Program-made: the position numbers and the translations under genes
Notes under the pieces: model-generated
What the model saw: only the letters and a program-made list of their open reading frames with translations
Database searches by the model: none
Told to the model about the DNA's origin: nothing
Part shown: piece by piece, positions 42,666 through 51,083 of the stretch
Layout of the letters: each line of letters starts with the position of its first letter
Numbering within the stretch: position 1 is the first letter of the stretch
Assembly (NCBI RefSeq): GCF_000482745.1
Contig: NZ_AXWQ01000006.1
Span: forward strand, 1 to 64,000
DNA: 64,000 bases
Direction of reading: 5' to 3'
DNA from: Oleidesulfovibrio alaskensis DSM 16109
GTDB taxonomy: Bacteria; Desulfobacterota; Desulfovibrionia; Desulfovibrionales; Desulfovibrionaceae

Positions 42666-44579
42666 ATGGGCAAGATTATTGGTATCGACCTTGGGACCAC
42701 CAACTCCTGTGTCTACATCATGGAAGGCAAGGACCCCAAGTGCATCACCAACCCCGAAGGCGGACGCACCACACCTTCCGTGGTGGGCTTTACCGACAAG
42801 GAACGCCTTGTGGGTGACATTGCAAAACGTCAGGCCGTGACCAACCCCGAACGCACGGTTTTTGCCATCAAGCGTCTGATGGGCCGCAAGGCCGACGCCC
42901 CCGAAGTGGCCCGCTGGAAGGAACATTCCCCCTACCAGATCGTGGCAGGTCCCAACGGCGACGCCTATGTTGAAATCGAAGGCCGCAAGTACAGCCCCGC
43001 CGAAGTTTCCGCCATGGTGCTGGCAAAGCTGAAAGCCGACGCGGAAGCCTATCTGGGCGAAACCGTGACCGAAGCCGTCATCACCGTGCCCGCTTACTTC
43101 AACGACTCGCAGCGCCAGTCCACCAAGGACGCAGGCCGCATAGCCGGTCTTGATGTCAAACGTATCATCAACGAACCCACGGCTGCTTCGCTGGCATATG
43201 GTTTTGACAAAAAAGCCAACGAAAAAATCGCCGTATTCGACCTCGGCGGCGGCACTTTCGACATTTCCATTCTGGAAGTGGGCGACAACGTGGTTGAAGT
43301 GCGCGCCACCAACGGCGACACCTTTCTCGGCGGCGAAGACTTCGACCAGCGTGTCATCAACTACCTTGTGGAAGAATTCCGCCGCGAAAACGGCATAGAT
43401 CTTTCCCGCGACCGCATGGCTCTGCAGCGTCTGAAGGAAGCAGCAGAAAAAGCCAAAAAAGACCTTTCCACCTCCATGGAAACGGAAATCAACCTGCCGT
43501 TCATCACTGCCGACCAGACCGGTCCCAAGCACCTGATGATCAAGCTTTCGCGCGCAAAGCTGGAAAAGCTGGTGGAAGATCTGGTGGAACGCACCATCGA
43601 ACCCTGCCGCAAAGCACTGTCCGATGCCGGTCTTTCCGCTTCTGAAGTGGACGAAGTGGTTCTGGTGGGCGGTATGACCCGTATGCCGCTGGTGCAGAAA
43701 AAAGTTGCTGACTTCTTCGGCAAGGAACCCAACCGTTCCATGAACCCCGATGAAGTTGTCTCCATGGGTGCAGCCATTCAGGGCGGCATTCTGGCAGGTG
43801 ACGTCAAGGACGTGCTGCTGCTCGACGTGACCCCGCTTTCGCTGGGTATCGAAACTCTGGGCGGAGTGTTCACGCGCCTTATCGAGCGCAACACCACCAT
43901 TCCGACCAAGAAGAGCCAGACATTCACCACCGCCGCGGACAACCAGCCTTCGGTGTCCATCCATGTGATGCAGGGTGAACGTCCCATGGCGTCCGACAAC
44001 ATGACTCTGGGCCGCTTTGAACTGACCGGCATTCCCGCCGCACCGCGCGGTATGCCCCAGATTGAAGTCAGCTTCGACATTGACGCCAACGGTATTGTAA
44101 ACGTTTCCGCCAAAGACCTCGGCACCGGCAAAGAGCAGTCCATCCGTATCACTGCTTCTTCCGGTCTTTCCGAAGACGAAATCCAGAATCTGGTCAAAGA
44201 AGCGGAAGCGCATGCCGATGAAGACAAAAAGAAGAAAGAACTCATCGAAGCCCGCAATCAGGCCGACTCGCTTATCTACACCACCGAAAAGTCGCTGAGC
44301 GACCTTGGTGACAAGCTGGAAGCCGACCTGAAAAAGGAAATCGAAGACAAAACCGCAGCGCTGAAGACCGCCATGGAAGGCAGCGATGTGGACGCCATTA
44401 AAAAGGCTACCGACGAGCTTTCGCAGGCATCGCACAAGCTGGCTGAAAAGCTGTATGCACAGCAGCAGGCCGGTGCTCAGGGTGCCGCAGGCGCAGAAGC
44501 CGGAGCCGGTGACGCCGGAGCAAAGGCATCTCAGGACGAAGATGTGGTGGATGCCGACTACACCGAAGTAAAGAACTAG
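42666..44579 (+). CDS. dnaK: Chaperone DnaK (Hsp70)
   Basis: DnaK is the ATP-driven Hsp70 chaperone. The 637-residue product has the three Hsp70 signatures: GIDLGTTNSCVYI (about 6-18), FDLGGGTFDISIL (about 192-204) and VVLVGGMTRMPLVQKKV (about 332-348). The substrate-binding domain begins near LLDVTPLSLGIETLGG. A Gly/Ala-rich tail ends EDVVDADYTEVKN. The ATG at 42666 follows GAGGAGGATTAGTATA. The frame running up to 42438 adds a non-conserved N-terminus and is rejected. A terminator follows. Confidence 0.97.
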   Translation: MGKIIGIDLGTTNSCVYIMEGKDPKCITNPEGGRTTPSVVGFTDKERLVGDIAKRQAVTNPERTVFAIKRLMGRKADAPEVARWKEHSPYQIVAGPNGDAYVEIEGRKYSPAEVSAMVLAKLKADAEAYLGETVTEAVITVPAYFNDSQRQSTKDAGRIAGLDVKRIINEPTAASLAYGFDKKANEKIAVFDLGGGTFDISILEVGDNVVEVRATNGDTFLGGEDFDQRVINYLVEEFRRENGIDLSRDRMALQRLKEAAEKAKKDLSTSMETEINLPFITADQTGPKHLMIKLSRAKLEKLVEDLVERTIEPCRKALSDAGLSASEVDEVVLVGGMTRMPLVQKKVADFFGKEPNRSMNPDEVVSMGAAIQGGILAGDVKDVLLLDVTPLSLGIETLGGVFTRLIERNTTIPTKKSQTFTTAADNQPSVSIHVMQGERPMASDNMTLGRFELTGIPAAPRGMPQIEVSFDIDANGIVNVSAKDLGTGKEQSIRITASSGLSEDEIQNLVKEAEAHADEDKKKKELIEARNQADSLIYTTEKSLSDLGDKLEADLKKEIEDKTAALKTAMEGSDVDAIKKATDELSQASHKLAEKLYAQQQAGAQGAAGAEAGAGDAGAKASQDEDVVDADYTEVKN

Positions 44580-44630
44580 CGCGGGGTGACGCGCTCCGGC
44601 CTTGCATTCCGGCCGGAACATGATTAGCTT

Positions 44631-44665
44631 GGCCTGATCCGCATTTCCGCGGGTCAGGCCTTTTT
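44631..44665 (+). terminator. Terminator of dnaK
   Basis: GGCCTGATCCGC pairs with GCGGGTCAGGCC (one G-T wobble) and is followed by TTTTT. Confidence 0.88.
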
Positions 44666-44747
44666 CATGACCGATATCATCCAGGCCTCTTTTTATTCTG
44701 AAAGCCGGACTCCGCTGCCGGCAGAAACCTTACGGACAGCTACTCCG

Positions 44748-46748
44748 ATGCGCCATACCCCATTCTTCCGCCGGTCCGCCTTTGTCGCCGCCATGCTGAT
44801 GGCGGCCATGATCGCCTTTTCATCCGGCTGTGTTTCAAAAAAGGTTCTTACCCCGCCCGAACAGACAACAGTTCCGGTGGCTGATGATCTGCTTTCCGAC
44901 GCTGCACAGGCTTACAGCGGCGGCGACTACGCACGCAGCGAGCGCCTGACCAAAAGTCTACTGGACAGCGACACCCTGACACTTAAAGAACGCCTGCGCG
45001 TGCTTGAACTCTTTGCGCTGAGCGCAGCTGCCAACAATCATGCCCATCTGGCGCTGGATGCGCTGGAACAGTGGCGTGCCGCGGCACGGCTGCAGGGAGA
45101 AGACGCCCGGACCATGCAGCCCTGGCGGCAGGCATGGCGCGCGGCCGTGCACCACATGAAAGACAGCGCACAGGCTCAGGAAACCGCGGCAGCCGTTGCC
45201 GGAGACGCTGCCGCTCCGTGGACGCTGCGCATCGACGCCGCCCTGACTCTGGCCCGGCTGCTCATCCGCGATGAAGCCGCACAGGACGCCGCAGTGCAGC
45301 TGGAAGGTATCTGGCTGCAAGCGCCCGACAATGCAGTGCGCGCGGAACTGGAAAAGCGTCTTTTCGCCGACCTCGGCCGCGCCGATGCGGCTGCGCTGAA
45401 GCAGCTTTCCGACACACTGACGGCAGACAACACCCCGCGCTTCCCCTATGCGGTCATAGCACTGGAGCAGGCCCGCAGACTGGCAGCCGACACGGCCACA
45501 TGGCCGCAGGCCTGGCAGTCGCTGGCTTATCTGCGCGCACATGCAAAGCTTGCTTCCGAAGGACTGGCAGACAGCATACTGGCGCCGCTGGAACAGCAAT
45601 ACGGCAGGCCGGAACAGGGCATAGCCCTGTGTCTGCCGCTGACAGGTCCTTACAGCGGCATCGGCTGGAAGGTGGCCCGCGGTGCCGGCACCGCACAATG
45701 GCAGATGGCACAGGACGGCATGAACCTGAGCCTGCGCATCATCAATACCGACGCCACCGGCTGGGAAAAGGAACTGAAGCAGCTGCCCGCAGGATACACA
45801 CTGGTCGGCGGCCCGCTGCGGTCCGATATATTCCAGACAGCGCAGCGGCAGGGACTGACCGGCAACCACGTGTTCTTCACATTTCTGGCCTCTCTGGATC
45901 AGGGAGTCGAAGGCACACAGGCATGGCGCTTTTTTCCTGCCGCCACAGACCAGACAGACGCGCTGCTGCAGTTCGCCGTAAGCGGACTGGGCATCGACTC
46001 CATGGGAGTCATGGTGCCGGAAGAAGCCTTCGGCAGGAGAATGCGTGATCTTTTCTCGCAGCAGGCTGCAACGCAGGGTGTAGGTCTGCATCATGCATCA
46101 TACAACCCGGCGGATGTCACCTCATGGGGCGAATCTGTCCGCAGATTCCTTGGTGCGGCCGGCGCAAAGGACGCTCTGCCGCCCGACACCCCCTTTCAGG
46201 CCGTGTTTCTGCCCGACGGCTGGAAAGCAACCGAAGTGCTGATTCCCTACTTTTTCTTTTATCAGGAAGACCGGCTGGTGCTGCTGGGGTCAAGCCTGTG
46301 GGGACGCACTCTGGCGGCCAAAAACAACGTCGATGTGCGCAATCTCGGGCTTGCCGTCTTTCCCGATGCGTGGAACCCCCATCTGGAAAGCCCCGCCGCG
46401 CGCCAGCTTGCCGAAGGCATGCAGGAGGCAGGCACAGGTACTCCTGATTTCTGGTCGGGACTCGGGTATGATTTTGTCCGCTTCGGGGCGCGCCTCGGCC
46501 TGAAAGATACGGCAGACGCCGCCACGGTCAACGCCCGCATCGCCGAAGCGCAGATGATGGATTTCAGCATGGCCCCCATCCGGTGGGATGCCGGCGGGCA
46601 CGCTTCGCAGAAACTGTTTCTGTTTCAGCCTTCCGCTGACGGCGCCGTGCCGCTGGACAAAGACGCTTTTGCCAGCAGGCTCAAGCGGGTCCGCGAACGG
46701 CACAATCAGCGGCTTGAAATACTGCGCCAGCAAAAAGCCGGCAACTAA
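44748..46748 (+). CDS. Lipoprotein with periplasmic-binding-like fold, LppC/LpoA-like
   Basis: The product resembles LppC-type penicillin-binding-protein activators and type I periplasmic-binding folds. The N-terminus (MRHTPFFRRSAFVAAMLMAA) is a lipoprotein signal with lipobox FSSGC. A TPR-like helical half (about 35-300) precedes a binding-protein half that opens IALCLPLTGPYSGIGWKVA. I chose 44748; an in-frame ATG at 44667 overlaps the dnaK terminator. In E. coli LpoA activates PBP1A, but in this group the function is untested. The gene is 72 bases before gatC and likely shares its transcript. Confidence 0.75.
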   Translation: MRHTPFFRRSAFVAAMLMAAMIAFSSGCVSKKVLTPPEQTTVPVADDLLSDAAQAYSGGDYARSERLTKSLLDSDTLTLKERLRVLELFALSAAANNHAHLALDALEQWRAAARLQGEDARTMQPWRQAWRAAVHHMKDSAQAQETAAAVAGDAAAPWTLRIDAALTLARLLIRDEAAQDAAVQLEGIWLQAPDNAVRAELEKRLFADLGRADAAALKQLSDTLTADNTPRFPYAVIALEQARRLAADTATWPQAWQSLAYLRAHAKLASEGLADSILAPLEQQYGRPEQGIALCLPLTGPYSGIGWKVARGAGTAQWQMAQDGMNLSLRIINTDATGWEKELKQLPAGYTLVGGPLRSDIFQTAQRQGLTGNHVFFTFLASLDQGVEGTQAWRFFPAATDQTDALLQFAVSGLGIDSMGVMVPEEAFGRRMRDLFSQQAATQGVGLHHASYNPADVTSWGESVRRFLGAAGAKDALPPDTPFQAVFLPDGWKATEVLIPYFFFYQEDRLVLLGSSLWGRTLAAKNNVDVRNLGLAVFPDAWNPHLESPAARQLAEGMQEAGTGTPDFWSGLGYDFVRFGARLGLKDTADAATVNARIAEAQMMDFSMAPIRWDAGGHASQKLFLFQPSADGAVPLDKDAFASRLKRVRERHNQRLEILRQQKAGN

Positions 46749-46820
46749 CGTTATGACAGACACGCACCGGCAAAGACGGGCGGCCCTGCCGCCCGCCCGC
46801 ACCGGCAGGAGATACGACGC

Positions 46821-47105
46821 ATGAGCATTTCAAAGGAACAGGTGGCGGCCATTGCCGGTCTTGCCCGCCTGCAGCTGGACGAAGACAAGAAAGAACTGTT
46901 CGCCGGACAGTTCGCCCAGATTCTGGAATATATGGACACCCTGAACGAAGTGGACACAGACGGGGTAGCCCCGCTGTACAGCCCTGTGCAGCATGCCACG
47001 GTATACAGGGAAGACGAGGTGCAGCGGCACTGTTCACGCGAACAGGTGCTGGCCAATGCCCCCGAAGAAGACGGCACCTTCTTCATCGTGCCGCGCATTG
47101 TTTAA
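46821..47105 (+). CDS. gatC: Aspartyl/glutamyl-tRNA amidotransferase subunit C
   Basis: GatC stabilises GatA in the GatCAB complex that converts Glu-tRNA(Gln) or Asp-tRNA(Asn) to the amide form. The 94-residue product shows [39 protein letters not shown] and the C-terminal [13 protein letters not shown] typical of the family. AGGAG precedes the ATG. gatA follows after 48 bases. Confidence 0.93.
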
Positions 47106-47153
47106 TTCCTTCAGCAGACCGTAATCCAGAATCATACCCAAGGATGACCATTC

Positions 47154-48617
47154 ATGGCCCAGATATACGCACAGACACTTACTGAAACCGCCGCCGCGCT
47201 GGCACAGGGCACACTGACAGCCGAAGAGGCCGTCAGAGCATGCATAGACCGCATCGAAGCTACCGAACCGGCAGTGCACGCGCTGCTGGCCACCCGCTGC
47301 GAAGAAGCGCTGGCCGAAGCCCGGGCCATGGACGCCGCGGGTTATGACCCCGCCAAACCCCTGTGGGGCGTGCCCGTCACCGTCAAGGATGTACTGAGCA
47401 CCAGCGGTGTTGCCACCACCTGCGGCTCGCGCATACTGGAAAATTACGTGCCTTTTTTTGATGCCGCCGCCGTGTCGCGCCTTAAAGATGCAGGTGCCGT
47501 CATTCTGGCAAAGACCAACATGGATGAATTCGCCATGGGGTCTTCCACCGAAAAGTCGGCATTTAAAACCACCCACAACCCGTGGGACCTGCAAAGAGTA
47601 CCCGGCGGTTCGTCCGGCGGATCTGCCGCTTCCGTGGCCGCCGGTCAGTGTTTTGCATCGCTGGGTACCGATACCGGAGGCTCCGTGCGCCAGCCTGCCT
47701 CCTTCTGCGGATGCGTGGGGCTGAAGCCCACATACGGCCGCGTTTCACGCTACGGGCTGGTGGCCTATGGTTCTTCGCTGGACCAGATAGGTCCTGTCAC
47801 CCGCAGCGTGGAAGACGCCGCCAGAGTGCTTGCCGTCATTGCCGGACACGATGCCCGCGACACCACATGTTCCGACAGACCGGTGGATGATTATCTGGCC
47901 GCTCTCGGCTCCCGCAGCGACCTTGCCGGACTCCGTATAGGCGTACCGGCGGAATACTGGGGTGAAGGACTTTCCGGCGAGGTGGATTCCTGCTGCCGTG
48001 AAGCCCTGAAAAAAGCCGAAGACCTGGGTGCCACTCTGGTCGACATATCCCTGCCGAACAGCCGGCACGCCATTGCGGTGTACTACATCGTGGCCATGGC
48101 CGAAGCCAGCTCCAATCTGGCCCGCTTCGACGGGGTGCGTTTCGGGCACCGCTCGGACAACGCGGCTTCACTGCCCGAGCTGTACATAAACTCCCGTTCC
48201 GAAGGATTCGGCGACGAAGTGCAGCGCCGCATCATGCTGGGCACCTATGTGCTTTCTTCCGGCTACTACGATGCGTACTACCGCAAGGCCGCGCAGGTCC
48301 GCAGGCTTATTCTGCAGGATTTTGAAAAAGCCTTTGAGCAGTGCGATGTCATCTGCGGCCCTGCTTCGCCCGTTACAGCATGGAAACACGAAGCCATGTC
48401 CGGCGACCCCCTGACCATGTATCTGCTGGATATTTTCACCATATCTCTCAACCTTGCGGGGCTGCCCGGTCTTTCTCTGCCTGTGGGTACGGGAACGGAA
48501 TCAGGCATGCCTGTGGGGCTGCAGATTCTGGGCAAGGCCTTTGACGAAGCTACATTGCTCTCTGTGGCCCATGTGCTTGAACAACGCATAGGCCGCACCC
48601 CCGTGGCACAGATATAA
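47154..48617 (+). CDS. gatA: Aspartyl/glutamyl-tRNA amidotransferase subunit A
   Basis: GatA is the glutaminase subunit that releases ammonia for GatB. The 487-residue amidase has the Ser-cisSer-Lys triad: K78 in VPVTVKDV, S153 in PGGSSGGSAAS and S177 in GTDTGGSVRQPAS. AAGGA precedes the ATG. gatB is not in the window, so the complex is encoded at two sites. A perfect hairpin terminator follows. Confidence 0.96.
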   Translation: MAQIYAQTLTETAAALAQGTLTAEEAVRACIDRIEATEPAVHALLATRCEEALAEARAMDAAGYDPAKPLWGVPVTVKDVLSTSGVATTCGSRILENYVPFFDAAAVSRLKDAGAVILAKTNMDEFAMGSSTEKSAFKTTHNPWDLQRVPGGSSGGSAASVAAGQCFASLGTDTGGSVRQPASFCGCVGLKPTYGRVSRYGLVAYGSSLDQIGPVTRSVEDAARVLAVIAGHDARDTTCSDRPVDDYLAALGSRSDLAGLRIGVPAEYWGEGLSGEVDSCCREALKKAEDLGATLVDISLPNSRHAIAVYYIVAMAEASSNLARFDGVRFGHRSDNAASLPELYINSRSEGFGDEVQRRIMLGTYVLSSGYYDAYYRKAAQVRRLILQDFEKAFEQCDVICGPASPVTAWKHEAMSGDPLTMYLLDIFTISLNLAGLPGLSLPVGTGTESGMPVGLQILGKAFDEATLLSVAHVLEQRIGRTPVAQI

Positions 48618-48684
48618 CGCTGCATTTGCGGCAGGCGTCCGCACACGGGGCACCCGTTGCGGCCGCAGACAACCGGCAGGTATT

Positions 48685-48723
48685 CCGCACACGGCACGGC
48701 AAGCGTGCCGTGTGCGGCTTTTA
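48685..48723 (+). terminator. Terminator of gatCA
   Basis: CCGCACACGGCACG pairs perfectly (14 base pairs) with CGTGCCGTGTGCGG around GCAAG, followed by CTTTTA. Confidence 0.88.
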
Positions 48724-48750
48724 TCTGCACACTCCGGCACGGAGCACATC

Positions 48751-49821
48751 ATGCATATTGCAGTAGCCGTCAGCGGCGGAACCGACTCGCTTTTCGCCCT
48801 GCTTCAGGTGCTGGAGGCCGGTCATCAGGTCACGGCGCTGCACGCGCACTTTCTTTCTCCGCACGATACCCCCGAAACCACCGCGCACAATACCCGGGCC
48901 ATAGAAAAGGCCTGCCGCGCGCTCGGGGCAGATTTTCATGTTGAAGACCTTTCCGCGGCATTCAGAAAGCACGTCATTGAGCCGTTTATCGATGCTTATA
49001 GACAGGGCAGAACTCCCAACCCCTGCGCACGGTGCAACGCCTCCATGAAATTCGGACTGCTGGCCGACACGGCCCGCAAACTGGGGGCACAGGCCATCGC
49101 CACAGGTCACTACGCCCGCCTGCAGCCCGATCTGCCGCGCCCCGGCAATACGGTCTCGCTGTGGCGCGGAGACGACCCCGCCAAAGATCAGAGCTATTTT
49201 CTGTCGCTTGTACCGCAACACCGTCTGGCCTGTGCCGTATTTCCGCTGGGCGGCTGGCGCAAGCAGGATGTCAGAGCGCATCTGAAGCAGCGCGGCATAG
49301 TTCCACCGCTGCCGTCGGAAAGTCAGGAAATATGCTTCATCCCCGGCGATGATTACCGCGCATACCTGACGGCCCATGCAGCCGGACTGCCCGGAGCAGG
49401 GCCCATGGTTCTCCGTGACGGCCATGTGGTGGGACACCATAACGGTCTGTGGCAGTATACCGAAGGGCAGCGGCGCGGCCTTGGCATTGCATGGAGCGAG
49501 CCGCTGTATGTGCTGGAAAAAGACGTTTCACGCAACGCGCTGGTGGTGGGCACCAGAAAGCAACTCACTGCCCGCGGCTGCCGGTGTGTCGGGGTGAACA
49601 CACTGGTGCCGCCCGACCAGTGGCCTGATGCCGTCTATGTAAAGACACGCTACAGGCAGACCATGATTGCCGCGCAGGTAACTCCCGATGCAGACGGGGC
49701 AGACACCATGCGGGTGATTTTCGCCGCAAGCCATACTCCTCCGGCTGCGGGGCAGGTGGCCGCAGTCTACGATGCCGCAGGCAGGGTTCTGGCGGGCGGC
49801 ATCATCGCATCGGTCTTTTAG
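48751..49821 (+). CDS. mnmA: tRNA-specific 2-thiouridylase MnmA
   Basis: MnmA thiolates U34 of tRNAs for Lys, Glu and Gln. The 356-residue product has the PP-loop AVAVSGGTDSLFAL (about 4-17), the catalytic Cys motif NPCARCNASMKFG (about 90-102), ATGHYARL and the second Cys in SQEICFIPGDDY. The PP-loop reads SGGTDS where SGGVDS is usual. GGAG precedes the ATG at 48751; the longer frame from 48712 overlaps the gatA terminator and is rejected. Confidence 0.93.
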   Translation: MHIAVAVSGGTDSLFALLQVLEAGHQVTALHAHFLSPHDTPETTAHNTRAIEKACRALGADFHVEDLSAAFRKHVIEPFIDAYRQGRTPNPCARCNASMKFGLLADTARKLGAQAIATGHYARLQPDLPRPGNTVSLWRGDDPAKDQSYFLSLVPQHRLACAVFPLGGWRKQDVRAHLKQRGIVPPLPSESQEICFIPGDDYRAYLTAHAAGLPGAGPMVLRDGHVVGHHNGLWQYTEGQRRGLGIAWSEPLYVLEKDVSRNALVVGTRKQLTARGCRCVGVNTLVPPDQWPDAVYVKTRYRQTMIAAQVTPDADGADTMRVIFAASHTPPAAGQVAAVYDAAGRVLAGGIIASVF

Positions 49822-50150
49822 CCTGCATCCGGCACCGCAGGCCCGCCTGTCTGCCGCCTGTCCGGTACCCCGTCCGGCAGCAATGCAGACACAGCGGCCA
49901 TACCCGACAATCCGGCATACCTGACGTTCTGCCACGCCTGACGTTCTGCCGCACCCCGCCATACATTCTTCCGGCAATGCCGGAACAGCCATGCAGCATT
50001 GGCGCCGGACAACGGCCGTGCCGCAGCCTGCAACACCAAACGCCCCCTTCCGTGAGGAAGAGGGCGTTTCAGCAGTCCGCCGCATGGCAGCACTGTCAGA
50101 TATCACCTTGTGTCACCGCGGGCGGCACCCTGCAGGCGCACTCCGACGGG
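49822..50150. other. Intergenic stretch with short tandem repeat and terminator
   Basis: No gene is supported in these 329 bases between mnmA and the CheY-like gene. CTGACGTTCTGCC occurs twice with a 17-base period (49921-49933 and 49938-49950). A terminator lies at 50038. The minus-strand frame across 49528-50106 overlaps mnmA and looks like a shadow. Confidence 0.4.
50038..50069. terminator. Bidirectional terminator between mnmA and the CheY-like gene
   Basis: AAACGCCC pairs with GGGCGTTT, and CTTCC with GGAAG inside one mismatch, around GTGA. It separates convergent genes. Confidence 0.75.
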
Positions 50151-50546
50151 TCAGATCCCGCTGAAGGAAGTTCCTTTTTCAGCAGAGCTGACAGCATTAA
50201 CCACCCGCAGCACCTGTTCGGCCTGCAGCGGCTTGGCCAGCACCGCATCGGCGCCCATCAGCTGGGCCGCTCTCAGTGCGTCCACCTTGCCCAGAGCCGA
50301 AGCGCCTCCGGATATGGCCACCACACGCAGCTGCGGAAATTCCTCACGCAGACGCGCAATGGTTACCAGTCCGTCCTGTTCCGGCATGAATATATCCGTT
50401 ATCACCAGATCAAGACTGTTGCCCTGCAGACAGCCCAGTACATCACGGCCGTCAAAAGCGGTCACAACTTCGTGACCTTCTTCCTGCAGCAGAGCCTCAA
50501 GCATGCTCACGGTTACGGTATCATCGTCAACCACCAGTATTCTCAC
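50151..50546 (-). CDS. Single-domain response regulator (CheY-like)
   Basis: The 131-residue product is a bare receiver domain. The acidic pocket is VVDDD (about 5-9), the phosphoacceptor is D51 in LVITDIFMPEQDG, the switch Ser is in VAISGGAS and the conserved Lys is in AVLAKPL. It starts at a GTG (50546) with an AGGAGGA ribosome binding site. No output domain is attached, so it must act through a partner. No kinase is directly adjacent; one lies about 2.5 kb upstream on the same strand. Confidence 0.9.
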   Translation of the reverse strand: MRILVVDDDTVTVSMLEALLQEEGHEVVTAFDGRDVLGCLQGNSLDLVITDIFMPEQDGLVTIARLREEFPQLRVVAISGGASALGKVDALRAAQLMGADAVLAKPLQAEQVLRVVNAVSSAEKGTSFSGI

Positions 50547-50570
50547 GGAGTTCCTCCTGATTCAGCAGTG

Positions 50571-50599
50571 ACTATACCGTGTATACCACGATTTGACCA
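50571..50599 (-). promoter_or_regulatory. Probable promoter of the CheY-like gene
   Basis: On the minus strand TGGTCA and TATAGT are 17 bases apart, about 25 bases before the GTG start. Confidence 0.45.
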
Positions 50600-50625
50600 G
50601 AGACCGGCACCATAAACGGGCAAGA

Positions 50626-50653
50626 AAAAAGCGGGCAATGCCCGCTTTTTTTA
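50626..50653. terminator. Terminator after the CII-like gene
   Basis: AAGCGGGC pairs with GCCCGCTT around AAT, with long A and T runs on either side, so it can act on both strands. It overlaps the last bases of the CII-like gene. Confidence 0.85.
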
Positions 50654-50902
50654 TTTCTCACTTTCCGGTTTTTCCAGAGAGTACCCCAGCTGCTCGGCCA
50701 TATACCGCAGCGGCTCGATGTTGTTTGTCTGCCGCATTATTTCCAGCAGCGTGTCCGCCCCCAGCTTGGCCCCGCCGTCATACGGATTGATCTCACGCAG
50801 CAGTGTGGAGTAGGGCTTGCCCACCTCCTGTGCCAGTGCTTTTGCAGGCTTGGGGCTCCCCAGAACCACTCCATGGACAATTTTGGTCAGATCGGAAATC
50901 AT
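50651..50902 (-). CDS. Phage CII-like regulatory protein
   Basis: The 83-residue product resembles the phage regulatory CII/CP76-type family found in P2-like phages and many Desulfovibrio genomes. It shows KIVHGVVLGSPKPAKALAQE, VGKPYSTLLREINPYDGGAK (a helix-turn-helix-like stretch) and GADTLLEIMRQTNNIEPLRY. The ATG at 50902 has GGGAGGA upstream; the in-frame ATG at 50929 has none. It stands alone, with no phage gene beside it, downstream of an AT-rich region that carries inverted repeats. It may be a domesticated phage regulator. Confidence 0.7.
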   Translation of the reverse strand: MISDLTKIVHGVVLGSPKPAKALAQEVGKPYSTLLREINPYDGGAKLGADTLLEIMRQTNNIEPLRYMAEQLGYSLEKPESEK

Positions 50903-51005
50903 GGCGTCCTCCCTAGAGACATGATTCATGTATGATCTGAATTACAAAAGGCGTACCAAAAACGTGGTTCTCTGTAACAGGCGTGCATTATTTACTTAAT
51001 CAGAA

Positions 51006-51050
51006 GTGCTGCTATTATTTTCAGCACAATATGTAAACAAATAGTTTACA
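51006..51050. promoter_or_regulatory. Two inverted repeats upstream of the CII-like gene
   Basis: GTGCTG (51006-51011) pairs with CAGCAC (51022-51027) across ten AT-rich bases. TGTAAAC (51032-51038) pairs with GTTTACA (51044-51050) across AAATA. The second has the size and symmetry of a dimeric repressor site. The surrounding 180 bases are much AT-richer than the flanking genes. Confidence 0.45.
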
Positions 51051-51083
51051 CATTCTCCTAATAAGAGATTTATCCTTCCAATA

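Noticed and set aside
42441..44621. 726-codon minus-strand frame across dnaK
   Set aside because: It is the antisense shadow of dnaK, rich in His, Phe and Gly, with no family motif. The plus-strand Hsp70 signatures are unambiguous.
49528..50106. 192-codon minus-strand frame between mnmA and the CheY-like gene
   Set aside because: Its first part overlaps mnmA and it runs through a terminator; Arg/Cys-rich composition suggests chance.
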